This document shows positions 36,043 through 44,893 of a stretch of 64,000 bases of DNA, one piece after another (the stretch's first letter is position 1; every line of letters begins with the position of its first letter). The stretch spans positions 558,001 to 622,000 of the forward strand of contig NZ_AP025943.1 in assembly GCF_026072915.1 (NCBI RefSeq), written 5' to 3'. The stretch comes from Akkermansia biwaensis. Lineage in GTDB: Bacteria; Verrucomicrobiota; Verrucomicrobiia; Verrucomicrobiales; Akkermansiaceae. The notes under the pieces were generated by a model, which saw nothing but the letters and a program-made list of their open reading frames with translations, was not told the origin of the DNA and did no database searches. The position numbers were made by a program, and so were the translations under genes.

Positions 36043-37905
36043 TTAAAGGGATTGTACGTAGTTGACCAGGTCTTCCAGTTCCCTGTCGTTCAGACTGCTC
36101 GTTTTTCCGCGGATATCTCCCCGGTTGTGCACCGTGACAGCTTCCCGAAGGGTTTTCGCGCGGCCATCATGCAGATAGGGGGCGGTGCGCCAGACTTCCA
36201 CCAGGGAAGGAACCAGGATTTTCCTGCCTTCATCCAGTCCTTTCGCCGTTCCTGTGGCCACCAGCTCCTTGGTTGTGAAATACGGATGGGGATGGCATTG
36301 AACGCATCCGGCCGTCTTGAAGATTTCCCTGCCCCGGCGCGCGGATTCCGTAAGGGACCCGCGCTCCACGCCGGGCGCGTGGCACTGGGCGCACCCGGTT
36401 TCCTTCGTCTGAGGGCGGGAAGGATGGCCGGCCATCAAAAACGGGCTGGGCACCTCCTTCATGTTTTTCAGGTACTCGTTGACGCACGCGGCCAGGTCTC
36501 CGTCCGGCTCCATGAACTGGATGTGCACAAAACCCGCGGTAACGGCCACTTCCGCAGACGCACGCACGCCGAGACTCATCACGGGACTTGTCCGGTGGGA
36601 GAGGAACATGGTGCGCGTGTTTTTCGGATTGCCCATGCCGTCGTTCAGCAGGTCCCAGTTCAGGCCGTCCACGCGGGCGTCCGGGTGGCAGGTGGCGCAG
36701 CTCTGCCACCCCTGGAAGCAATGGGAGGCGTCGTTGAAGTACTGTTCACCCAGCCGTTCCCTGGAAGGACGGTATTCCGCGTTCAAGGGAATGTTCCGGG
36801 GGACGGCGTCCGCCTTGAGCGGCACCTGCGCCAGCGTATCAGAGAAATATCCCGTTACATAAACGTTTTCCCCGTCGGAAGCCAGGGCGCGGGGACCGTT
36901 CAAGGGCAGGCGGACGCGGGTGCGGATGTCGTGCAGGAATCCCAGCCTTTCGGATACGGGGTTCCCCGCCCGGTCCTCCTTCTTCATGCGCGCCAGCAAC
37001 GCGGGAAAATCAATAATGGAGAGTTCATGCGTGCCGGCATGCGTGACGAGCAGGCGGCTTCCGTCCGGGGAAAAGAGCACGCCCCACGGATTGGCGGCCC
37101 CCGCGTCCGGATCGTCCAGCAGGACGGGATGCGGCCTGTCCGGACATGCCGTGTCCATGATGGTCACGGCATTCGTGTTCATCCAGCCCCGGTCCAGCTG
37201 CGTCGTCGGCATCTGGTAGCGGCTCAGCACGTGCGCCACGGCCAGGTAGCGGCCGTCCGGGCTGACGGCCATGCCCCGCACGCCCTGCGTTCCGTTGGCC
37301 AGGGGGAAATGAACCGCCTTCCCGTTCTCAACCAGGGTCAGCGCCGCCGCAGTGAAGTCCCCGTTCGCCGCGCCTGCGGGCAAATGGTTGGCCGCCCATA
37401 TTTTCTTTCCGTCCGGGGAGACGGCCAGGGCCACCGGTTCACGGGAGGCAGGCCAGGAATTCAGCACTTTTCCAGAAGAAGCGTCCATTTCCACAATCTT
37501 GGAATCGAATCTGGCGGCCACATACAATTTACCATTGCGCACCACCGGAGACATGGGCGTATGCCCTGCCGGGAAGGCTCCCTTCACGGTTCCCGTGTCC
37601 AGAGCGACCACTTCCACCACGCCTCCGGGGCCGCCTTCCGCCACATAGGCGGTATTTCCGTCAATTGCCATGCCGTTGGGCTTCCCGGACAGGCGGATGC
37701 TTTTCACCACTTTCCCGGAACCGGGATCCACCAGTTCCAGCTTTTTCCTCCCATGCCCCAGAACGGCTGCCAGTTTTCCATAAACCTTGACATCCACCGG
37801 AGCCACGGGACCGGCCCCGGAGTCCGGTTCCTGCCTGCATGAGACAAGGGCCAGCAGGCAGCAGGCTGCGGCAAGAAAAGAAGGAAGCATATGTTTCATC
37901 TTCAT
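36043..37905 (-). CDS. Propeller/cytochrome c lipoprotein with three CXXCH motifs
   Basis: 620 residues from ATG 37905, nine bases after the upstream stop. The N-terminus is a lipoprotein signal (FLAAACCLLALVSC). Residues 40-390 repeat the YVTN/NHL type of blade (KPNGMAIDGNTAYVAEGG, REPVALAVSPDGKKIWAANH, GMAVSPDGRYLAVAHVLSR). Three haem-binding sites follow in the C-terminal third: CATCH at about residue 400, CAQCH near 502 and CVQCH near 531. This combination resembles MauG/cytochrome c peroxidase-type proteins of the planctomycete-verrucomicrobial group. The partner is presumably the multidomain cytochrome encoded just upstream; the substrate is unknown. Confidence 0.85.
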   Translation of the reverse strand: MKMKHMLPSFLAAACCLLALVSCRQEPDSGAGPVAPVDVKVYGKLAAVLGHGRKKLELVDPGSGKVVKSIRLSGKPNGMAIDGNTAYVAEGGPGGVVEVVALDTGTVKGAFPAGHTPMSPVVRNGKLYVAARFDSKIVEMDASSGKVLNSWPASREPVALAVSPDGKKIWAANHLPAGAANGDFTAAALTLVENGKAVHFPLANGTQGVRGMAVSPDGRYLAVAHVLSRYQMPTTQLDRGWMNTNAVTIMDTACPDRPHPVLLDDPDAGAANPWGVLFSPDGSRLLVTHAGTHELSIIDFPALLARMKKEDRAGNPVSERLGFLHDIRTRVRLPLNGPRALASDGENVYVTGYFSDTLAQVPLKADAVPRNIPLNAEYRPSRERLGEQYFNDASHCFQGWQSCATCHPDARVDGLNWDLLNDGMGNPKNTRTMFLSHRTSPVMSLGVRASAEVAVTAGFVHIQFMEPDGDLAACVNEYLKNMKEVPSPFLMAGHPSRPQTKETGCAQCHAPGVERGSLTESARRGREIFKTAGCVQCHPHPYFTTKELVATGTAKGLDEGRKILVPSLVEVWRTAPYLHDGRAKTLREAVTVHNRGDIRGKTSSLNDRELEDLVNYVQSL

Positions 37906-37914
37906 GGCAGTCAA

Positions 37915-40900
37915 TCAGTCTTCAATAATCACACGGAAGCCCACGTTGTACACGGGACGCCAGCCGGGATATCCCCAGCGCCAGGAGGACGTGGCCCGTC
38001 TGGGGCGGTCATACCAGGAGCCGCCGCGCACCGTGCGGGGAACGCGGGAATCCAGGGTCTCGTTGCGGCCGTCCTTCCCGTTCCACGGATAGGGTCTGTA
38101 TTCCGAACGGGTCCATTCCGCGGCATTTCCGATCATGTCGTACAGTCCGTAGCCGTTCGGCCTGTAGCTTTTCACGGGAGCCAGGTGCAGCGTTCCGTCA
38201 TTGAATTTTTCATCCCTGGGCACGAAGTCCCAGAAACGGTTGGGATTCCTGATCGGCTTGGGATCCACGCCGGAGACGGCCAGTTCCTTCAGCGTCACGT
38301 CTCCCAGATTGGCATAGGCGGAAAAATCGGAATCGCGGCCGCCGAAAAAGAAGTCCGTCTCCACTCCGCCCCGCGCGGCATATTCCCACTGCGCCTCCGT
38401 GGGCAGAGTTACCTTTTTACCTGTTTTTGCGGAAAGCCAGCGGCAGAATTCCATGGCCTTCGTCCACGGCACACGGATAACCGGAAACCGCGGATTGGCA
38501 TCCATGTCGTACCCGGGCCTGACCTGGTCCTTGTAGTGCATGTCGTACCAGCCGTTGAGGTATTCCGGATCAAATTGGCGGTATTGTTCCAGGGTGACTT
38601 CCGCCTCTCCCATCCAGAACGGCTTTTCCATCCGCACTTTGGCAACGGGCTTTTCCGCGGGAGTTTCCAGCTCGCTTCCCATCGTGAATTCTCCCGACGG
38701 GATGCGGCGGAACGCCATGTTTACGCCGTTCCCCAAATCCAGCGTCAGCGTTTCATTCTGAGGGGACGGAACGGTTATGTTTTCCCGGCGGGGCGAAGGA
38801 ACGGAGCATCCGCTATGGGACACGTTCGCCCCGGCATCCCTGCGGAAACGGGAATCCTTCATGGTCACGTAGTTCCGTTCCACGCCGGAAAACATCTTGT
38901 GCAGGTCATAGCGGCGCTTCAGCAGATTTTCATTGCGCTCTCCGAGCCATTCGCCCAGATAGGGGGCGTTCATGTCCATCCAGGTCACCAGACGGTGCCA
39001 GTCTTCCTCCGGCATGTCCACATGATGATGCCCTTTTTTGAGCAACTGGTAGAGTTCGGACGTATCTACAGCAAATTCCGTGGGAGCCAATCCCAGATAG
39101 TTTCCTTCCGGTCCGTTGCGGCGCACATACGGATGCAGATTCCAATAAGCCACGGAACCCGGCGCCGGAGCACCCTTGACGGCCTCCAGAGTCATGAAAT
39201 CCGGCACCCCCTGCCTGCTTTTGTTCTCCGCGGAATGGCAGCGGATGCAATGGCGGTCCAGCACCGGCTGCACCTCATTGACGAAGGAAAACGTACGGGC
39301 CGGCCCATACCACGGGACAATGTCAGCAGGCTTTTGCCTGGAAGCCATCACCGGCCTGGCGGGAGGCGCGGCGTTCTGGTGCTCATGGCAGCCGATGCAG
39401 CTTAAAGTCTCTCCCGGCATGGCCGTGAACCAGCTCCGCATCAGGGCCAGCGCGCGGCCCTGCCCGTCCAGCACCTGAAGGGTCAAAGGCTGGTTGGCGG
39501 GGGCGGTGAAGATGGCGGACCCGTCCGGATTCACGGGCACCGTTCCGTACAGCACCTTCAAATCCCAGTTGCTTTCCATGCCCATGGCATAATGGCTGCC
39601 CGTGTCCCGCGGGCTGTATTCCGACATGAATACGCGCAAAGACCTGGCTTCCCCCCTGGGCACGCCCTCCATGGCCCGGCCGCGGTACACGTCGGAAACA
39701 TATACCGTGGCCGTTTTGTCGTCCGGCTTCACGCGGTCATGCAGCACGGGGGGCTTTTTCCGCGGCCTCAAGGGTGTAGGATCGGCATAAATGAAGTAGG
39801 AGGAAGCCGTCAGGGGGACGATGTTGTCGTACACGTCGCACCAGACCACGTTGGTCACTCCTCCCGTGCCGGAAGGGGAGGAGACGGCCAGGAAGGTTTC
39901 CGCGCTCAACGGGTACGGTTCTGCAAAATAGGGAGTCTTCAATCCCTCCACCAACTGGTCCCTGGTCACGTTTTCCACGGGTTTTCCATATCCGGGAATT
40001 TTCTGCACCGCGCCCTCCGTGGCGGTGCGCCCCCGGTTCACATCAAAGATGACCAGTTCCCCCAGCCGCTTGACTCCATGGTGTCCGCTGACAATGCCCG
40101 CAAACATACCCGGCCTGCCGGGAAGGGGGCGGGCGTTAAACAGACTGTTGGGCCAATAGGAGTTGGAGCCGTAATATTCCTTCTGATCGCTGCCGTCGGG
40201 GTTCATGTGCATCAGCACGCGGCTGAAGTAGTGGGCGCTTTCCGTGTACTCCCAGCGCAGGAACATCACGCGGCCGTCCGGAAGCATGGTGGGGAACCAG
40301 TTGTTGTCCTGGTCAAAGGTGAGCCGCCGGGTCGTCTTCTTCTCGCGGTCGTAAAGGTGGATGTTCCCCACGTAATCCACTCCGGTGACGCAGGGCACGC
40401 CCTGCATGCCGGAGGTATTAATGAAGATGATGCGGCCGTCCGGCAGGTAGCAGGAGTTGTAGCTGTCCGTGTCCGCCGGCATGTGGGCGGTAAGGGATTC
40501 CTTTTTCCCGGTTTTCAGGTCCAGTTCAAAAACGTCCCAGGGCCGCTGTTCCTTTTTTCCGAAGCGGTTGCCCGTAAACATGAGCCGTTCCCCGGAAAAA
40601 TCCAGTTCCAGATGCCCCATCCAGCGGTCGTCCTCCAAAAGGCGGCCCGCCGGGGAAGAGGAAGACGTGCCGCTGAATTTCATGATGCCGCTGCGGTACA
40701 CGCGCCCGGGCCCCGGCATGCTGCTGATGCCCTGCCAGTTGGCCGGGCGGTCATGGTTGAAGGAGCTTCCGCCGGACGGGTTGAACCGCCGCACCGCCAC
40801 CCATTCCCTAACGGAATCCTGCTCCGGCAGGGAGTCGATCAGAGCCTTTTTGCGTAATTCCACCAGTTCCCTCAGGATATCTTCTTGGTCCGGTCCGGCC

Positions 40901-41460
40901 TTTTCAATCCACGGCTGGATAGGCCCCAGCTTTTTTTCCCAGGCATCAAGCCGCTCCAGGAATTTGTCGGCATCCGGATACCGTTCTCCATATTTTTCCC
41001 GGTTGCGGGCGACGGCACGGCGGATGGCCCCTGCATCATAACAGGAAGCCAGCTTTTTCAATCTGATGAAGCGGATTTGCTTCAGAATGGCGTCTTCATG
41101 CTTCATCAGGTCATTCCATGAAGAGACGGGACCCGCCTGCTCCACGGGCAGGGAAAGAATTTCAGCCAGTCTTGCCCCCGCCGCTTCCGCATCCGGCCAC
41201 GCCCGGAACACTGGAGCCAGCATCACCATGGCATCCCCGCAGTCATCGGCGGCTTCCAGCTCGGGAACAGACGCTACATAATCCGCCGTCCGGGTCCACA
41301 ATTTTTTCATCCACTCATTCCCGTCTTTCCCAGATGCTGGAAGAGGAATTCCGGACAAATCCCGCAGCCACGGCTGCAAGGCGGCAGCCTGGAGCACGCT
41401 GGAGAACATTACGGCACAGCCCAGGAAGGAAAGGCGGAGAAGGGAATAATAGTCAAACAT
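37915..41460 (-). CDS. Fusion of propeller, hydrazine-synthase-alpha-like cytochrome region and FGE-type domain
   Basis: 1181 residues with a signal peptide (LSFLGCAVMFSSVLQAAA). Residues 210-600 are a WD/TolB-like propeller (MGHLELDFSGERLMFTGNRF, GRIIFINTSGMQGVPCV). Then comes the pattern of the hydrazine-synthase alpha middle domain: PGETLSCIGCHEHQN (first haem, about residue 685) and HCIRCHSAENK (second, about 736). The last 300 residues form a formylglycine-generating-enzyme-like (SUMF1) domain: SGEFTMGSELETPAEKP, YEAAEWT-type motifs, GGSWYDRPRRATSSWRWGYP and YNVGFRV. Such fusions occur in Verrucomicrobiota and Planctomycetes. It is not hydrazine synthase itself, as the rest of that complex is absent. 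Confidence 0.82.
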   Translation of the reverse strand: MFDYYSLLRLSFLGCAVMFSSVLQAAALQPWLRDLSGIPLPASGKDGNEWMKKLWTRTADYVASVPELEAADDCGDAMVMLAPVFRAWPDAEAAGARLAEILSLPVEQAGPVSSWNDLMKHEDAILKQIRFIRLKKLASCYDAGAIRRAVARNREKYGERYPDADKFLERLDAWEKKLGPIQPWIEKAGPDQEDILRELVELRKKALIDSLPEQDSVREWVAVRRFNPSGGSSFNHDRPANWQGISSMPGPGRVYRSGIMKFSGTSSSSPAGRLLEDDRWMGHLELDFSGERLMFTGNRFGKKEQRPWDVFELDLKTGKKESLTAHMPADTDSYNSCYLPDGRIIFINTSGMQGVPCVTGVDYVGNIHLYDREKKTTRRLTFDQDNNWFPTMLPDGRVMFLRWEYTESAHYFSRVLMHMNPDGSDQKEYYGSNSYWPNSLFNARPLPGRPGMFAGIVSGHHGVKRLGELVIFDVNRGRTATEGAVQKIPGYGKPVENVTRDQLVEGLKTPYFAEPYPLSAETFLAVSSPSGTGGVTNVVWCDVYDNIVPLTASSYFIYADPTPLRPRKKPPVLHDRVKPDDKTATVYVSDVYRGRAMEGVPRGEARSLRVFMSEYSPRDTGSHYAMGMESNWDLKVLYGTVPVNPDGSAIFTAPANQPLTLQVLDGQGRALALMRSWFTAMPGETLSCIGCHEHQNAAPPARPVMASRQKPADIVPWYGPARTFSFVNEVQPVLDRHCIRCHSAENKSRQGVPDFMTLEAVKGAPAPGSVAYWNLHPYVRRNGPEGNYLGLAPTEFAVDTSELYQLLKKGHHHVDMPEEDWHRLVTWMDMNAPYLGEWLGERNENLLKRRYDLHKMFSGVERNYVTMKDSRFRRDAGANVSHSGCSVPSPRRENITVPSPQNETLTLDLGNGVNMAFRRIPSGEFTMGSELETPAEKPVAKVRMEKPFWMGEAEVTLEQYRQFDPEYLNGWYDMHYKDQVRPGYDMDANPRFPVIRVPWTKAMEFCRWLSAKTGKKVTLPTEAQWEYAARGGVETDFFFGGRDSDFSAYANLGDVTLKELAVSGVDPKPIRNPNRFWDFVPRDEKFNDGTLHLAPVKSYRPNGYGLYDMIGNAAEWTRSEYRPYPWNGKDGRNETLDSRVPRTVRGGSWYDRPRRATSSWRWGYPGWRPVYNVGFRVIIED

Positions 41461-41581
41461 GGCACACAGTTTTACATACTACGCACAGCACATCCTTTTT
41501 CCTTCACCTGGAATGATATTTCTCCCGCGGACGCCGTTTTGCCTCTAACCCGGGTCAATAAGGGCAAACAAGCAAATACCG

Positions 41582-41596
41582 CGGATTATCAATCCG
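41582..41596. promoter_or_regulatory. Surface-gene dyad CGGATT-N3-AATCCG, copy 2
   Basis: A perfect dyad with spacer ATC. It lies in a 214-base divergent region, 79 bases before the PEP-CTERM gene and 122 before the cytochrome fusion. The flank is GC-rich and differs from the flanks of copies 1 and 3. Confidence 0.55.
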
Positions 41597-41674
41597 GATA
41601 ACGGGGGATATCCATATCCTCTCTTTGAATTTGCCTGGGTTCACACGTTTAACCACATTTTCAATTTTAAATTC

Positions 41675-42490
41675 ATGAAAAAGACACTGCTTCTTTTCTC
41701 CTGCACAGCCATGCTTGGCACCTTGCACACGGCCCAGGCTGCAGGGACATTGATATGGGATATGTCCTTTACCGGGACTTCCAGCTCACCGAACGCGGAC
41801 AATATCGTGGTAACGGACAGCAACGGGGCTTCCTATTCCGGCATCACGCCGTCCTTCGGCGGCGGTTCCGTTACGGACGGCATTTACAATTCCGGCGGTT
41901 CCCGCCTGACCTTTACGGATAATTCCTCCCCCCTTTCCTTGAACAATAGTTTCAGCTTTGTCGTCAAAGCTAGCCTGAACGGGGAAGGCACTACCAACTG
42001 GCCCGTCCTGTTCGGTCTGGGGGAATCCAGCAGCTGGAATTTGAAGGTCAACTACACTAAAGGCGACAACGCCGGCTGGGGATTTGCGCCGGAAGGCTAT
42101 TTGCTGAGTGAAATGACTTCCACGCCGGGCACCGTCGTTCAGGGTTTGGAACAAACCTTCATCATCACCGTGGACGCCGGCGCCAATGACGGCGTTACCC
42201 AGACGGGCACCGCCGCCCTGACCCTGTACCTGAACGGACAGGCAATCGCCACTGCTATGCTGGCTTCTAATAACAGAACAAACGAAAAGCTGGACACTTT
42301 TTCCCTGGGCGGGCGCCCCCTTAACGGAAACAACAATCAGACAGCCGATTTTTCCAATGTCCAGCTCTATCAGGGCGTTCTGAGCCCAGAACAAATCGCC
42401 GCGCTCAGCGTCCCGGAACCGGCTACCGCCACCCTTGGACTGGCGGGACTGGCTTTTCTGGCGCTCCGCCGCAGAAGGCGGCAGGAGTGA
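41675..42490 (+). CDS. PEP-CTERM surface protein with LamG-like domain
   Basis: 271 residues. The N-terminus is a signal peptide (KTLLLFSCTAMLGTLHTAQAAG). The body is a beta-sandwich of the LamG/concanavalin type (LSLNNSFSFVVKASLNGEG, WNLKVNYTKGDNAGW, ALTLYLNGQAIATAM). The C-terminus has the PEP-CTERM sorting signal: VPEPA, one hydrophobic helix (LGLAGLAFLAL) and an Arg-rich end. Such proteins are thought to be processed by an exosortase and released or anchored outside. No exosortase gene is in the window. A dyad lies upstream and a terminator follows. Confidence 0.93.
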   Translation: MKKTLLLFSCTAMLGTLHTAQAAGTLIWDMSFTGTSSSPNADNIVVTDSNGASYSGITPSFGGGSVTDGIYNSGGSRLTFTDNSSPLSLNNSFSFVVKASLNGEGTTNWPVLFGLGESSSWNLKVNYTKGDNAGWGFAPEGYLLSEMTSTPGTVVQGLEQTFIITVDAGANDGVTQTGTAALTLYLNGQAIATAMLASNNRTNEKLDTFSLGGRPLNGNNNQTADFSNVQLYQGVLSPEQIAALSVPEPATATLGLAGLAFLALRRRRRQE

Positions 42491-42515
42491 ATTGCTTTCC
42501 GAACTTTATTTTCAC

Positions 42516-42549
42516 AACGGATATCCTGTTACCGGGATATCCGTTTTTT
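42516..42549 (+). terminator. Terminator after the PEP-CTERM gene
   Basis: Perfect 11-bp arms AACGGATATCC and GGATATCCGTT with an eight-base loop and a run of six T. Confidence 0.88.
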
Positions 42550-42906
42550 GTGGCCGAGCCGGGAACAGCATCCATTCCGTCTTCATGAAGAGAGAACAGA
42601 CCGGGCACCCATGATTACAGGAATTCACACCTGCTTTGGACCCCAGGAACAGCTTTTCCTCAATCCTCCATTCCCTACATTCCTTTCATGGCCGGGCGGA
42701 ATTCATCCGCCCATTTTTCCAGTTGTTTTACTACCGGGATCAATGCACTGCCGGACGGGGTATGCGGCGAATGGAATTCTTTACCATCTATTATTAAAAA
42801 TAGTCATTCCTCGTCACAGAATCCATTGGAACATGATTCATAAATAAAACAAAAAAACAAGGTGAATCATATATATGCCACCTGCAAAGGGAACAAAGAT
42901 AATCCG
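42550..42906. other. Gene-free stretch between terminator and U32 gene
   Basis: About 357 bases. Only frames without coding character are present (Pro/His-rich shadows). The last 130 bases are AT-rich. No RNA gene or repeat was recognised. Confidence 0.6.
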
Positions 42907-44190
42907 TCAATTATTCCCGGCCGCGTCTTCCAGCCTCCGGGGACGGAGCAGATAGACCTTGTCCCGGCGGCGGACCTGCTCGGGGACCACGATGTACACG
43001 GTTTCCCCTTTTCCTGCGGATTCCACGGGAACCATGCCCTCTTCCGTTTCCTTCCGCATGGCCTTTACCTCCACCCGGACAGCTCCCGTCGTAGGACCGG
43101 CAATGAGAATGGTCTGTCCTGTGGAGAGCGCACCCGCTTCCAGGCAGATTTCCGCCACCCCATTTTTCCGGTAGAAGTTGCCGACCTTGGCAATGTGGAT
43201 TTTCAGCAGGGCGGCGCGACTGTTCGCAGAGCCGCTCCATTCCCCCCATGTTACGCCCAGATAGTAGCCGCCTTTCCAGAATCCCCGGTTGAAGACGGAT
43301 TCCAGCCGCTCCATCCACGCATTCGCCCTGGCGGGAGAGAAGGCTCCCTCCAGGCACGCGCGGGCCGCTTCCCGGTACACGGAGGTCACCGTCCGCACGT
43401 AGTCGGAGGAACGGCCCCGGCCTTCCAGCTTCAGGACGGAGACTCCGGCGTCCAGAATCTGGTCCAGAACCTGGACGGTGCACAGGTCCCGGGGAGACAT
43501 CACGTATTTGTTGTCAATCACCAGTTCGTTGCCCGTTTCCTCATCCGTCACGCGGTAGGCGCGGCGGCAGTTCTGGAAACAGGCTCCGCGGTTGGCGGAA
43601 GAGTTATAGGCTGCCAGGCTCATGTGGCATTTGCCGGACACGGCCACGCACAAGGCGCCGTGCGCAAAGATTTCCACCCGGATAAGATCACCGGAAGGCC
43701 CGCGGATTCCTTCATCCCGGATGCCGTCAATGATACGCCTGATTTGCCCCAGCGTCAGTTCACGGGCAAGGACAACCACATCCGCATATTGTGCGTAAAA
43801 CCTGACAGAAGCCATGTTGCAGACATTCGCCTGAACGGACATGTGCACCTCCAGCCCGATGGAATGCGCGTGGGTGATTACCGCCAGATCGGAAGCGATG
43901 ACGGCGTCCACTCCGGCGGCTTTTGCGGCGGCACACAGATTCCGCACCGTCTCCAGTTCCTCATCATACACGATGATGTTCAGCGTCAGGTAGGCTTTTG
44001 CCCCCGTCTCATGGCAGCGGGCCACGATTTCCGGCAGGTCTTCCTCCGCAAAGTTTGCCGTGGCGCGGGAACGCATGTTCAGCTTCCCTATGCCGAAGTA
44101 CACGGAGTCCGCACCGCCCTGAAGTGCGGCGGCCAGGGATTCGAACGAACCCGCCGGAGCCATGATTTCTATCCGGGATTGAGGGGACAT
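42907..44190 (-). CDS. Peptidase U32 family protein
   Basis: 427 residues from ATG 44190. The N-terminus (EIMAPAGSFESLAAALQGG, ADSVYFGIGKLNMRSRA) is the TIM-barrel start of the U32 family. The signature with its cysteine set is VEIFAHGALCVAVSGKCHMS, followed by CFQNCRRAY, which in studied members binds an iron-sulfur cluster. Some U32 members (RlhA, TrhP, UbiU/V) hydroxylate RNA or ubiquinone rather than cleave peptides; which applies here is not clear. It lies 11 bases after the LUD-domain gene and is probably cotranscribed. Confidence 0.92.
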   Translation of the reverse strand: MSPQSRIEIMAPAGSFESLAAALQGGADSVYFGIGKLNMRSRATANFAEEDLPEIVARCHETGAKAYLTLNIIVYDEELETVRNLCAAAKAAGVDAVIASDLAVITHAHSIGLEVHMSVQANVCNMASVRFYAQYADVVVLARELTLGQIRRIIDGIRDEGIRGPSGDLIRVEIFAHGALCVAVSGKCHMSLAAYNSSANRGACFQNCRRAYRVTDEETGNELVIDNKYVMSPRDLCTVQVLDQILDAGVSVLKLEGRGRSSDYVRTVTSVYREAARACLEGAFSPARANAWMERLESVFNRGFWKGGYYLGVTWGEWSGSANSRAALLKIHIAKVGNFYRKNGVAEICLEAGALSTGQTILIAGPTTGAVRVEVKAMRKETEEGMVPVESAGKGETVYIVVPEQVRRRDKVYLLRPRRLEDAAGNN

Positions 44191-44201
44191 GGCAGAACGG
44201 T

Positions 44202-44834
44202 TCAAAGCCCCCCGGATTCCTCCATCAGGATGACGGCAATCCTTCCCTTGGGGAAACATTTAACGATGGACATGTGGATGTTGCACAGGCGGTCCGGAGA
44301 GTTGCAGTCCGCACAGGTTCCCGTGTACATGCAGGGAGTTTTGAAGTCCTCATGGCGCCTTGCGTTCAGCGGGGCAATGCGGCGGATGCGTTCACGCGCC
44401 TCTTCCGGCGTAGCCACCAGCTTGTTGGCGCCCGCCAGCAGGATGACGTTCCGGGGGCCGAAGGCGACGGGAGCCACCCGGTTACCCACCATGTCCACCC
44501 AGTGCAGGGTTCCCTTCATGCTGACAGCGTTGATGCCGGTCAGGAAAAGGTCCGCCGTCATGCCGCGGCGGCGGATTTCCCATTTTTCCTCCCGGTCCAT
44601 GCCCGGAACGAAACCGTCGTAGAATTGAATATCCGGGCTGGCATTCAGTTCATCAAGAATTCCTGTGGCCTTCAAGGTCATGGAATCCCCATAGGAGGCG
44701 GACGCCGGGCTGAGTTCCCGCACCAGGCCGCGCATCAGGTCTGCGGCTTCTTTCAGGCCAGAAACCACAAAGCTTCTGAATCCGCGCCGTTCCAGACGTT
44801 CGGCGCATTTTTGCAGGGAAAGAGGTTCTTCCAT
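44202..44834 (-). CDS. LUD-domain (LutC/YkgG-like) protein
   Basis: 210 residues of the LUD family (formerly DUF162). Recognisable blocks are SASYGDSMTLKATGILDEL, GMTADLFLTGINAVSMKGTL, the core WVDMVGNRVAPVAFGPRNV, and a C-terminal cysteine cluster CMYTGTCADCNSPDRLCN that may bind metal or an iron-sulfur cluster. LUD proteins of the LutABC type oxidise lactate, but LutA and LutB are absent here. The short stand-alone form is of unknown function. The immediate downstream partner is a U32 protein. Confidence 0.88.
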   Translation of the reverse strand: MEEPLSLQKCAERLERRGFRSFVVSGLKEAADLMRGLVRELSPASASYGDSMTLKATGILDELNASPDIQFYDGFVPGMDREEKWEIRRRGMTADLFLTGINAVSMKGTLHWVDMVGNRVAPVAFGPRNVILLAGANKLVATPEEARERIRRIAPLNARRHEDFKTPCMYTGTCADCNSPDRLCNIHMSIVKCFPKGRIAVILMEESGGL

Positions 44835-44850
44835 AAAAAGGATGGATGAA

Positions 44851-44884
44851 GAACCCCGCTCCGGCGCATTCCGGAGCGGGGTTC
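44851..44884 (-). terminator. Strong hairpin between gyrA and the LUD gene
   Basis: A perfect 14-bp stem, arms GAACCCCGCTCCGG and CCGGAGCGGGGTTC, six-base loop. It has no long T run on either side, so it may act as a weak terminator, RNA stabiliser or attenuator after gyrA. Confidence 0.65.
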
Positions 44885-44893
44885 CTGTGAGTT

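Noticed and set aside
35953-37842. 629-codon plus-strand frame opposite the cytochrome lipoprotein gene
   Set aside because: Arg/His/Gly-rich shadow of a gene with clear haem motifs.
37915-41460. True hydrazine synthase subunit
   Set aside because: Only a haem domain pattern resembling the alpha subunit is present. No beta/gamma subunits or anammox genes are nearby, and the protein carries an FGE-like end.
42548-42847. 99-codon plus-strand frame after the PEP-CTERM terminator
   Set aside because: It starts within the terminator tail and is Pro/His-rich without any recognisable feature.
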